From positions 1 to 8,307 of the forward strand of contig CALHWU010000148.1 in the NCBI GenBank assembly GCA_938039795.1: a stretch of DNA of 8,307 nucleotides, in the 5' to 3' direction. The notes below the pieces were generated by a model, which was not told the DNA's origin, ran no database searches, and was given only the letters and a program-made list of their open reading frames with translations. Each line of letters opens with the position of its first letter. The stretch's first letter is position 1. This DNA comes from an uncultured Muribaculaceae bacterium (GTDB lineage: Bacteria; Bacteroidota; Bacteroidia; Bacteroidales; Muribaculaceae). Both the position numbers and the translations under genes were made by a program. Below are positions 1-7,162 of this stretch, in pieces.

Positions 1-172
1 TCGACTGAAATTTAGATGTTTAACAGCATAATTTCAATTTTTGTCATCTACTAAACCTTGAACTATAAACTTTCGAAAAAATTTCACTAACACAGATATA
101 ACACTTAGTCTATTGCTGGATAACCATTTTTCAGTATATAGAATTGACAGGATGATTATAGCATGAAACGTA
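1..172. other. Downstream flank of the operon, no gene recognised
   Basis: An A+T-rich stretch following the polymerase stop. I found no hairpin followed by a T run that would make a convincing intrinsic terminator on the minus strand, no tRNA-like fold and no complete gene on either strand. One minus-strand frame stays open from inside the polymerase end to a TGA at 36-34, but it has no ATG. The only minus-strand ATG frame of note there (47-12) encodes just 11 residues. The operon may continue to the left of the window. Confidence 0.5.
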
Positions 173-1552
173 TTAATTTGCTTTATTTTTAACCGGAAAA
201 CATGAAACTTTTGCTGTTTTATTTTCAGCGATTATATGATAAATAGCGTTGGATGCCAGAGCTATATTGAACCACATAAAAAGGCTGGTAATGGGATATG
301 TCGTAGATAAGGCAAACAGCATAAAGAGTGCACCCCAAAAGGAGACTTTAGCTAATTCACTTCTTTTTCTATACCTATAACAATAATATAAGAACAAAGA
401 ATAAAATGCGACAAGCATAATAAACCCACAAAGACCCAGTTCCGCCAAAACTTTCGCATATATATTCTGAGGATACGTAGTGGCGCTTATTCTTTCACCC
501 CAGTGAACTATTCCCATATCATATTCGTGTTTCCACAAATAAAAGCAAGATGCACCGCCACCGCATCCTATGACCATATTATCCTCAAAAACTTTTAATC
601 CAAGTCTGGTAGTATAGTTGCGGTAAGCCCCTGAATCAAGTGTGTTATCTGATGGTGATAGATAATTCTGCACTTTCTCCACAAGAATATAATTTACCAG
701 ATTGTCAAGATTATATTTTGCTATTAATGCACTCCCGGCAATCACTATGACTATAATTATCGCAATTAATCTTATTTTCCCAGCAAATGACGTTTTTCTG
801 AATAACTGAACAAAAAAAATCAAAAGCGACGGAATCAGGAGCGACGACATGGACATCAAAAGGCTTATAAAATTGATGATTTTTACCATACCTTTATGTC
901 TTAACTTCAGATCATCATAAAACCATAAATAATAGACTACCCAAGTTTGTAAAATTACATAGGTGCCTGGTTCTGAAGAAAATCCACAAAATCGGCCTGT
1001 CAATTGAACAGGCGAATTTCTATAGTCCAAAAATGCCGGTATGATATCCGGTAATCCAAGGAGGTAGACGGTAATATAACTGTAAAAATTATATATGGAT
1101 ATTACCGTCGCAGTTACAATAAATATCTTTATAAGCTTGTTTTTATTCTGATAGACAATGTCGGATGCTGTGACGTAATTAAAGAATATCCAACAAAAGT
1201 AATAGTATATCAGAAGTATCAGTGGGGCTAAGACAACATTTGTTCTTAAACTGTTGGCAGCATCAGGAAATCTTAAATAATAGTCGTATTTCGTATCATC
1301 CAGAAGATAAAAAATAAAACTAATTGTCGGTATGACAATCAGCAGACAAAAAAGTATCGCAGATATTTTTCCGTAAATTTTAGGCCTGTCATAACAAATA
1401 AAGATGACACACAAAGCGATAGAAATAATTTCATATAGTTTGAAACTTCCACCAACATTGATTACCAATACCTGTTGAAGAAATATTACTGAGCTGACAA
1501 TACATATCAATAGATAAACGGCTCGGTTAACGGTGTATTTATATTTCATCAT
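173..1552 (-). CDS. wzy: Wzy-type polysaccharide polymerase
   Basis: A 459-residue polytopic inner-membrane protein with about eleven hydrophobic segments (roughly 11-31, 38-54, 63-84, 106-127, 142-165, 195-212, 225-250, 260-279, 366-393, 402-424 and 425-442). A long hydrophilic loop at about 280-365, probably periplasmic, is typical of Wzy/WaaL-like proteins. GRFCGFSSEPGTYVI (186-200) corresponds to the conserved region holding a functional arginine and the EPG turn. PQNIYAKVLAELGLCGFI (361-378) resembles the HNxxLxxLxExGxxG block, with Gln-Asn in place of His-Asn. The expected role is to join flipped repeat units at the periplasmic face. An O-antigen ligase is the main alternative, but position in a cluster with Wzx favours polymerase. 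Two adjacent ATG codons are available (1552 and 1549); the first forms the ATGA overlap with the upstream GT2 gene. It is the last gene of the visible operon and one of its most A+T-rich. Confidence 0.87.
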   Translation of the reverse strand: MMKYKYTVNRAVYLLICIVSSVIFLQQVLVINVGGSFKLYEIISIALCVIFICYDRPKIYGKISAILFCLLIVIPTISFIFYLLDDTKYDYYLRFPDAANSLRTNVVLAPLILLIYYYFCWIFFNYVTASDIVYQNKNKLIKIFIVTATVISIYNFYSYITVYLLGLPDIIPAFLDYRNSPVQLTGRFCGFSSEPGTYVILQTWVVYYLWFYDDLKLRHKGMVKIINFISLLMSMSSLLIPSLLIFFVQLFRKTSFAGKIRLIAIIIVIVIAGSALIAKYNLDNLVNYILVEKVQNYLSPSDNTLDSGAYRNYTTRLGLKVFEDNMVIGCGGGASCFYLWKHEYDMGIVHWGERISATTYPQNIYAKVLAELGLCGFIMLVAFYSLFLYYCYRYRKRSELAKVSFWGALFMLFALSTTYPITSLFMWFNIALASNAIYHIIAENKTAKVSCFPVKNKAN

Positions 1553-2451
1553 TTGCCGAAAACCACGCCGAATATTTGCCTGAAAGCTTTATATTTATCT
1601 TTCATTCCAGAAGGATACATAATTATGACGGGTGGGATAAAAATGGTCGTCAGAAATCGCCAGTATCTCCGTTGCTTTTTATTGAGGGTCAATTTCAAAA
1701 ACAACATTTCAGATCTGAATCCCATCAGCCAGCTGTTGAAAGATTTTAATTTCTTACTTCCCCCCTCGAGATGTATGATCTCAGGCCCACTTATGATCAC
1801 GGACTTTATCCCGTTAAGAGAATATTGATATTGAAGATATGTATCCTCAAAGTACATGAAAAAGCGTTCGTCAAACAACCCGTAACGCTCAATAATTGAG
1901 CCTCGTATAAATAAATCAGCTCCGGTTATATAATCGACCGGCAGTGGATATTCTGTTTCCGCATCTGATTCCTCTGTTCCCTTATGGATATATCTGTTAG
2001 GAATAAGTCTCAAATAATAACCCACATATTGTTTCCGAACATCTTCCAAAGTCAAAAATTTTCCATAAGAATGGATCCTTTTACGATTATGATCAATCAG
2101 TAAACTACCGGCGCAACCTATACCCGGATTCTGTTCCATAAAGTCGAAAAAAATCTTTATGGCATTGTTTTCCAATATCGTATCGCTATTGAGCAAAAAT
2201 ATATATTTTCCCGATGAATGTCTGTATCCGATATTATTTGCTCTTCCAAAACCAAGATTCTCTTTATTATAGATATAAATTATACTTTCATCATTTCGAA
2301 AGTATTCTTGGCTTCCATCGTTAGAAGCGTTGTCAACTATAATTATTTCGTATTGTATTCCTTTGGTCTTTGCTTTAAGAGATTCCACACACTGTTTTGT
2401 AAGCTCCAGTGTGTTATAATTCACTATAATTACAGAAACGTCAATTGCCAC
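1549..2451 (-). CDS. Family 2 glycosyltransferase, WbbL/rhamnosyltransferase-like, GTG start
   Basis: A 300-residue GT2 enzyme of the group often called rhamnosyltransferase-like (COG1216). Motifs in order: DVSVIIVNYNTLELT (4-18), VDNASNDGS (39-47), NLGFGRANNIG (65-75), LLNSD (86-90, the DXD-equivalent), DYITGADLFIR (173-183), FDERFFMYFED (193-203, with Glu202-Asp203 as the likely catalytic acidic pair) and HLEGGS (227-232). A hydrophobic patch near 266-280 and a basic tail suggest membrane association. The start is GTG: the in-frame stretch upstream reaches a TGA at 2479-2477 without an ATG, and the conserved first strand begins at residue 4. An 81-bp gap separates it from the fucosyltransferase. 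Its TGA overlaps the polymerase ATG as ATGA, so the two are probably translationally coupled. The sugar donor is unknown; the rhamnose label is only a family habit. Confidence 0.91.
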   Translation of the reverse strand: MAIDVSVIIVNYNTLELTKQCVESLKAKTKGIQYEIIIVDNASNDGSQEYFRNDESIIYIYNKENLGFGRANNIGYRHSSGKYIFLLNSDTILENNAIKIFFDFMEQNPGIGCAGSLLIDHNRKRIHSYGKFLTLEDVRKQYVGYYLRLIPNRYIHKGTEESDAETEYPLPVDYITGADLFIRGSIIERYGLFDERFFMYFEDTYLQYQYSLNGIKSVIISGPEIIHLEGGSKKLKSFNSWLMGFRSEMLFLKLTLNKKQRRYWRFLTTIFIPPVIIMYPSGMKDKYKAFRQIFGVVFGK

Positions 2452-2532
2452 GCCTAAATTGATTTGAAATGTTTCTCAATTATATTACAGCTAAAGGAAA
2501 GTACTATTACGCATCTTATGCTCAACGCAATA

Positions 2533-3405
2533 CTATGAATCTATACGAGTCCACGTGTCTGGATAGATTTCACCACTATTCTTATCATTTATAAACCTCG
2601 TAGGGCACAAGATATTGTTGGCATTGGAAAGATATGCTCCCCACCAACTAAATGTGCTATTGGCAATAATGAGATTCTTACATTTACTCATGAGAAACAT
2701 ATCCATCCATGAATCAGATCCCGTATTATCATTTACATAAACCGCTGAAGATATATCAAGATTGTTTTGAACCCATTCTGCATCATTAGAAAAAATAAAG
2801 AATCTCGGCTTACTAACTAACTTTTTTATATATTCAATTGATTGTTTATAATAGCTGATGGTACAGATGTCGCCATATAATTTCCTGTTTTCACCTTGGA
2901 GATAATCTCCGCGGCGGATGTGAATGCCGACGCTATGTGTTATTTGTATCAATGAAAGGAGTTCAGATGAGTAAACGTTAAGTTTCTGTTCAGGGAATCG
3001 GAATACATCACGAAGTTTACTGTCGATAGAGTTGAAATATCTGTAGTTATGCCATCCACCATACCAAAAAGTAATTCGATTTGAGGATAATGAGTGTGTT
3101 GTAGTATAACGATAGTTAAGATTTTCATTTATGGCTTCAAAACCAATGGTAGCAAGAAATTTCTTAATGATTTTAATCCACCAATAATCTCTTTGACAAA
3201 TTAATGTCCGGGATAAAAGTAGATTTATTGGAGATTTATGTTTTTTGATACCGAATAATCTTTCCAGTTCATATCCGTTATGGTCATTGTCCCAACAGAT
3301 GTATTTAGGGTTTGGCATACGGTCGTGCATAGCCAAATAAAATGCGTACTGTGACATCTGGTTGCCAAGACCGTTGAATATTAGGACTATGTTTGATTTT
3401 TTCAT
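2533..3405 (-). CDS. Alpha-1,2-fucosyltransferase-like glycosyltransferase, family GT11
   Basis: A 290-residue GT11 enzyme, expected to transfer L-fucose from GDP-fucose in alpha-1,2 linkage, typically onto a galactose-type acceptor. The diagnostic motifs are present: FNGLGNQMSQYAFYLAM (10-26), HIRRGDY (162-168, the conserved GDP-fucose-binding arginine motif), FFIFSNDAEWV (202-212) and NSTFSWWGAYLS (249-260). The C-terminal YPDTWTRID also fits. The ATG at 3405 is chosen because it places the glycine-rich loop at residues 10-16, as is normal. The frame is open up to a TTG at 3498, but that version would add 31 unrelated residues and overlap the GT4 gene by 68 bases. No GDP-fucose synthesis or salvage gene (gmd, fcl, fkp) lies in the window, so the donor must come from elsewhere. 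Related GT11 members can differ in acceptor, so fucose transfer is likely but not proven. Confidence 0.92.
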   Translation of the reverse strand: MKKSNIVLIFNGLGNQMSQYAFYLAMHDRMPNPKYICWDNDHNGYELERLFGIKKHKSPINLLLSRTLICQRDYWWIKIIKKFLATIGFEAINENLNYRYTTTHSLSSNRITFWYGGWHNYRYFNSIDSKLRDVFRFPEQKLNVYSSELLSLIQITHSVGIHIRRGDYLQGENRKLYGDICTISYYKQSIEYIKKLVSKPRFFIFSNDAEWVQNNLDISSAVYVNDNTGSDSWMDMFLMSKCKNLIIANSTFSWWGAYLSNANNILCPTRFINDKNSGEIYPDTWTRIDS

Positions 3406-3430
3406 AACTGATTTGCGGAACGTAGAATAA

Positions 3431-4681
3431 TTATTCTTTTCTATTCCATAGTTGTATATGGGTGTCAACAACGGATTTCTCTCCGAATTTGGCAGCAATA
3501 TGATTGTGTCTTGAAATTTTGTCGGTTTCCGAATTAGTTCGTTTCAGAATTTCAATTATTTTCTGAGCCAGTGCTTGGGAATCTTTCGGATTTACAAGAT
3601 TTGATTTTTCTGCCGGAACCATCATATCTGGAATACCTCCTGTCATGAAACCAGCGACAGGACAACCGCAGGCCTGAGCTTCGACTACCACTTGAGGGGC
3701 ATTGTCGGCTAAACTCGAAACCACAAAGAGATCAGCTGCCGAATAAAATATGGCCAAGGTAAGTTCGTCATGTATCCTGCCAAAGGAGTGAGCCTTGAGG
3801 CCGATCTCAGTTGATTCAGTATCGTTTAAGTTATTGCCGATCACGACAAGTTCAATTGATTGCTCCTGATTGAGTAACTTCAATGCTTCCTTAAGATATC
3901 TCCATCCTTTGTAAGGATTGGAAGTGCCTCCATCAGCGACAAATAAGATAAGTTTTTTATTAGTCGGAAGATTCAGGAGCTTTCGCGCAACAGCTTTGTC
4001 TATAGGCCGAAATACATCGAGCGACAGCGGATTGTATGTAACGGTGTGACGAACGTTTTTGAAATTTCTACTTTTAGCGATCTGGTTGTCCATCCAAGAG
4101 CTTGGAGAAAGTAAGGTGAGATTGTCGAACTTAGCTAAAAGACGTTTTAGATGTTGTTGACGCCTCACAAGCAGTTGTGCCAGATGACTGCCGACAAATG
4201 GACATGATCGGCAATCTGCCAGAAATCCCTTGCAGTCCAATGAATAATGGCAACCGCCTGTAAGAAGCCACATATCATGGAGAAATATATATGTCGGTTT
4301 TCCGAGACGCAATATCCTTTTTATCTCTCTCAGATTGATATATCCGCCATTACACCAATGGATGTAAATGATATCAGACTCTTTTACGTCGATTGACCTT
4401 GAGGGATGATGGATGCCGTTACTAATTGAAAATACTCCCGTTGGATCAAGAATCTTATACTGTAATGCGGGGATAATTAGATTATAGATGCGCGAAAAAA
4501 GTTTTCTGATAGTACTGGATCCCCTCAATATATTAATAACTTTATCGCTTGACGATGTCTTTTTCAGAACAATCATCTTCGATTCAATGCCGTCGGTCGC
4601 ATTCATCGCCTCATTAAGACGATAAGCAGCAATCGGTGCTCCACCGCTTCGATCGGCAGTCGAAAGATGTATTATTTTCAT
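3431..4681 (-). CDS. Family 4 (GT-B fold) glycosyltransferase
   Basis: A 416-residue retaining glycosyltransferase of family GT4. The start is set at the ATG at 4681, giving MKIIHLSTADRSGGAPIAAY, the family's usual N-terminus with the glycine-rich acceptor-side loop. A GTG 36 bases upstream would add residues that belong to the remnant gene. HDMWLLTGGCHY (135-146) is followed by cysteines at 150, 157 and 160. The C-terminal nucleotide-sugar domain has NPYKGW (255-260), SFGRI (299-303) and DNAPQVVVEAQACGCPVAG (326-344). In that last motif the first acid of the EX7E pair is Asp326 and the second is Glu334; Asp is common in this subfamily. It probably adds a sugar to the lipid-linked unit in the cytoplasm. 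The start overlaps the remnant's TGA as ATGA, and the stop lies 25 bp before the fucosyltransferase start. Confidence 0.93.
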   Translation of the reverse strand: MKIIHLSTADRSGGAPIAAYRLNEAMNATDGIESKMIVLKKTSSSDKVINILRGSSTIRKLFSRIYNLIIPALQYKILDPTGVFSISNGIHHPSRSIDVKESDIIYIHWCNGGYINLREIKRILRLGKPTYIFLHDMWLLTGGCHYSLDCKGFLADCRSCPFVGSHLAQLLVRRQQHLKRLLAKFDNLTLLSPSSWMDNQIAKSRNFKNVRHTVTYNPLSLDVFRPIDKAVARKLLNLPTNKKLILFVADGGTSNPYKGWRYLKEALKLLNQEQSIELVVIGNNLNDTESTEIGLKAHSFGRIHDELTLAIFYSAADLFVVSSLADNAPQVVVEAQACGCPVAGFMTGGIPDMMVPAEKSNLVNPKDSQALAQKIIEILKRTNSETDKISRHNHIAAKFGEKSVVDTHIQLWNRKE

Positions 4682-4796
4682 GACAGAATGGGTTGGTTGA
4701 GAGCGTACATCATCCACCCACCGAATGGCTGTGGCTTGAAACCAAGTTTAATACTTGCCGGCGGCAAAAAAAATCAGTAATCCAAAGTACTCTCAT
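4678..4796 (-). pseudogene. Remnant of a second GT4 glycosyltransferase: N-terminus only, frameshifted at a T8 run
   Basis: The ATG abuts the TAA of the upstream GT2 gene. The first codons give MRVLWITDFF, a typical opening for a family of Bacteroidota GT4 enzymes. A run of eight T on the coding strand (plus-strand A at 4766-4773) then breaks the frame. As written, translation ends after 28 residues. Adding one T (or removing two) gives LPPASIKLGF then KPQPFGGWMMYALN, which continues the expected N-terminal pattern including the PFGGWM segment. It stops at TGA (4680-4678), overlapping the ATG of the next GT4 gene as ATGA. With one base restored the unit is exactly 40 codons. The sugar-nucleotide-binding half and nearly everything else are gone. 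I infer an internal deletion plus a frameshift in a former complete gene. A sequencing slip in the T run, or an assembly collapse, is the main alternative. Confidence 0.68.
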
Positions 4797-5843
4797 TTAT
4801 TTTATGCGTTTGTAGATCTTGTATAAAAGTTCAATAATCAGTGGTCGACTAAAACGCCCGTGAGATCTTCGCCAGTTTCTAATATGATGATATCGTATTT
4901 TTTTTATGGTGGTGGTAGCTTTATCAAGTTGTTGATACAAGTCCGGACTAACTTCCAAAAGATGTTTATCCAATGCTTTAAGTTTTGCTATATCGGCAGA
5001 CGAAATATTCTGAGTCAGCCCAAACAGATATGTCACTCTCAGTACCCAAAGTGCGTTAACGCGCAGATATCTAATCGGAAGTGTGTTGCAGTCTGCCAAT
5101 GTGGCAAGGTGATCAATCATCCTCAATGCAATAATCCTATGGGCATCGAATCCTTTTATATAATTGATGTGTTGAACGGTTTGTCCTTCACGTCCAATTA
5201 AATAGTTGTAAAGAATAATGTCGATGTAGCAGAAGGTGTTCATGTGCTGCATAGGATAGAATATCCACTCCTGATCAGTATATGAAATACCCTCGGTCTG
5301 TGTGTAGCCAATATTCTTAATGACCTCAGATCTGTATGCAACTTCGATCATGGCGAAATGGTCGTGTTCGGTCAGTGATGGATAGATGTCTTTCCAATAT
5401 AAAGTAGTGTCTTCTTGGAAAGATCTTTTATAAGATCGAATGGGTTCTCCCGACTCATTGACTGTACGATATCCTGAAATGACTACATCAGTATTGCAAT
5501 TATTCAAAAATGAGAGATATTGCGAGAAAACTGAGGTTTCAAGTGAGTCGTCAGCATCAAGAATTTTGATATATTTGCCAGTAGCTTCTTTAAGACCTCT
5601 ATTGATACAACTCCCGTAATTGCCATTCGGTTTGTCAATTACTTTGAAAACTTCGGGGTAATCGTTTTCGTAGGAGTGGGCAATCTGGCTGGAGTTATCA
5701 GTTGCTCCATCGATAATCACTATAACTTCCAAACATTGGAATAGTTTCTCATCACTTACAATCAATGATGAGAGGCATTTATGTAGATATCGTTCGACGT
5801 TATATGTCGGAACTATTACAGAAAGGGTCTTTTTGATACTCAT
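4797..5843 (-). CDS. Family 2 (GT-A fold) glycosyltransferase
   Basis: A 348-residue cytoplasmic or membrane-associated inverting glycosyltransferase of family GT2. The N-terminal GT-A domain is clear: LSVIVPTYNVERYL (residues 7-20), IIDGATDNSS (43-52, the usual DDGSTDNS reads as IDGATDNS here), NGNYGSCINRG (73-83), and the metal-binding ILDADDS (94-100, D96/D98/D99). YTDQEW (188-193) sits where the catalytic-base acidic motif is expected. The C-terminal third is helical and very basic (IRNWRRSHGRF, YKIYKRIK), which would suit contact with the inner membrane. It probably adds one sugar to the undecaprenyl-linked unit; donor and acceptor cannot be deduced. The ATG lies 28 bp after the mutase-like gene. 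Its TAA stop is followed, with no spacer, by the ATG of a broken GT4 gene, which shows tight operon packing. Confidence 0.92.
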   Translation of the reverse strand: MSIKKTLSVIVPTYNVERYLHKCLSSLIVSDEKLFQCLEVIVIIDGATDNSSQIAHSYENDYPEVFKVIDKPNGNYGSCINRGLKEATGKYIKILDADDSLETSVFSQYLSFLNNCNTDVVISGYRTVNESGEPIRSYKRSFQEDTTLYWKDIYPSLTEHDHFAMIEVAYRSEVIKNIGYTQTEGISYTDQEWIFYPMQHMNTFCYIDIILYNYLIGREGQTVQHINYIKGFDAHRIIALRMIDHLATLADCNTLPIRYLRVNALWVLRVTYLFGLTQNISSADIAKLKALDKHLLEVSPDLYQQLDKATTTIKKIRYHHIRNWRRSHGRFSRPLIIELLYKIYKRIK

Positions 5844-5871
5844 ATGTAGAGCAACGATGGTAATTTTGAGG

Positions 5872-7116
5872 TTATTGATTAAGTACGTTAGCGAGTTGTC
5901 TAGCTTCCTTGATATTGTCTTCTATAGAACAGTATGTCCAACTGCCGTATCTACCAATAGAATAGATGTCGGATTGTCGGAGTATTGCTTTTACACGTTG
6001 TTTCTCTTCGATAGATTGAGATGATATATGTACATATGCAGGATTCATTATAATACTCTGATAATCCTTAAGAAGGAAAGTTTCGTCGATTATCCCAACT
6101 TTCTTCAAATCTTTAATTACGCGGCCAAGCCACTCATTTGGATTAATTTCTGCTTCTTTAGGAAACCCGACTTCTACATACATAGAAAGCTTATCCGTTT
6201 CTAAAATATTATCATAAAACCCTACTCTATAAAAGCAGATGTCTTTTTGAGGAAAATAGATCCAATGATCAATCGTATTCGGGGACTTCTTGTCGAATCC
6301 TAGATTGAACACCAAAACCTGATTCCAAGAGAAAACGTCCTTATTGTATTCAATTTCGCACAACTCCAATAACCTTGGTAACGGGAGAGTGGAGATAAGA
6401 TTATCATATTTGATAGTTTCACCTGATGCTAAAGTGACGATATGATTTATTTTATCTATTTTTTTTACATCACATCTCGTTCGGAATTGATCAGGGCGTA
6501 ATTCGTCGGAGAGGGCTTTCACATATATTTCTGCTCCACCTTTGGGGTAGAGAAATGTTCCATTATATGAACTGTTCTCACCTGTTTTGAAATTCCTTAT
6601 TATTTCCTCTTTATTTGCATAAGGGAAAAAACGACCCATGGCGTCAACGTCTAATCTGTCTAAATCACAGGCATATAATTTTTCGTTGTAAGGAACAAGA
6701 AATTTATCAGCTATACTTTTCCCGAATTTATGATATAACATTTGTTTGAATGTATGATATTCATCATCTGCAATTTCGTACAGATCATACAAACAATCAA
6801 TAAATTCTGACTTTGGAAGCTGATGTATGTTTTTTTGAAACGGATAGTCGACGAGTCTGTCGCCATAATATATTTTGGTAGACTTATCTACTTTTTTTAG
6901 AAGAGACTTTTCTATATTTTGGAAAACCAAATTTTTTATTTCCTCGTCTTGAAAATGGAAAAAATGTCCGGAATAATCCCATACATAACCATTCCGTTTA
7001 GTCGTACGGCAATAGCCGCCTAATTCATTTTCTTTTTCCAGTATAAGAGTCTCTCTGTCTTTTGAAAATAACGCATAACTGATGCCTGTTATGCCGCCTC
7101 CTATGATCACGTCCAT
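5872..7116 (-). CDS. UDP-galactopyranose-mutase-like FAD-dependent protein (HemY/amine-oxidase type)
   Basis: A 414-residue soluble flavoprotein. The N-terminus carries an FAD-binding Rossmann signature, with GGGITG at residues 6-11, an acidic strand end at LILEKE (24-29) and GG at 33-34. Next come DYSGHFFHF (47-55), FLYPKGG (188-194) and NPAYVH (358-363). The C-terminal GRYGSWTYCSIED (388-400) is the second FAD-contact region seen in protoporphyrinogen-oxidase-like proteins and UDP-galactopyranose mutases. In polysaccharide loci such proteins are usually annotated as Glf-like mutases that interconvert pyranose and furanose forms of UDP-sugars. The sequence looks closer to the HemY-like branch than to classical Glf, so the substrate and even the mutase reaction are inferred. 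It starts at an ATG directly before the FAD motif, 46 bp after the flippase stop, and ends 28 bp before the next gene. An alternative is a sugar oxidoreductase. Confidence 0.8.
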   Translation of the reverse strand: MDVIIGGGITGISYALFSKDRETLILEKENELGGYCRTTKRNGYVWDYSGHFFHFQDEEIKNLVFQNIEKSLLKKVDKSTKIYYGDRLVDYPFQKNIHQLPKSEFIDCLYDLYEIADDEYHTFKQMLYHKFGKSIADKFLVPYNEKLYACDLDRLDVDAMGRFFPYANKEEIIRNFKTGENSSYNGTFLYPKGGAEIYVKALSDELRPDQFRTRCDVKKIDKINHIVTLASGETIKYDNLISTLPLPRLLELCEIEYNKDVFSWNQVLVFNLGFDKKSPNTIDHWIYFPQKDICFYRVGFYDNILETDKLSMYVEVGFPKEAEINPNEWLGRVIKDLKKVGIIDETFLLKDYQSIIMNPAYVHISSQSIEEKQRVKAILRQSDIYSIGRYGSWTYCSIEDNIKEARQLANVLNQ

Positions 7117-7162
7117 AGCTTATTGATTAAGAATGCTTTTTGTCTTTTTACAACGATAAGCC

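Noticed and set aside
2496..2525. Possible Bacteroidota promoter on the minus strand before the GTG-started GT2: TTG (2525-2523), 19-base spacer, TACTTTCC (2503-2496)
   Set aside because: The downstream element only partly matches TAnnTTTG and the TTG is minimal. Such matches are expected by chance in A+T-rich DNA, and the gene sits inside an operon.
2452..2532. A second gene remnant in the 81-bp gap before the GTG-started GT2
   Set aside because: One frame stays open for about 25 codons but shows no motif of any transferase and no ATG-led start, so nothing supports it.
3406..3498. Longer fucosyltransferase beginning at a TTG at 3498
   Set aside because: The extra 31 residues precede the conserved N-terminal strand, overlap the GT4 coding region and lack family features. 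The ATG at 3405 fits better.
4682..4717. Longer GT4 beginning at a GTG at 4717
   Set aside because: The added 12 residues come before the canonical MKIIHLS start and use bases explained by the remnant gene in another frame.
4755..4767. Inverted repeat TTGCC-GGC-GGCAA next to the A8/T8 run, resembling a terminator
   Set aside because: The stem is only 5 bp. On the minus strand the T run precedes the hairpin, and on the plus strand the hairpin is followed by A, so neither orientation makes an intrinsic terminator. The bases are explained by the GT4 remnant.
4860..5201. Plus-strand open frame of 113 codons
   Set aside because: It lies entirely opposite the well-supported GT2 gene, has no recognisable motif and is a shadow of that gene. 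The other plus-strand frames (1553-1828, 2218-2457, 5833-6024, 7205-7414) are rejected likewise.
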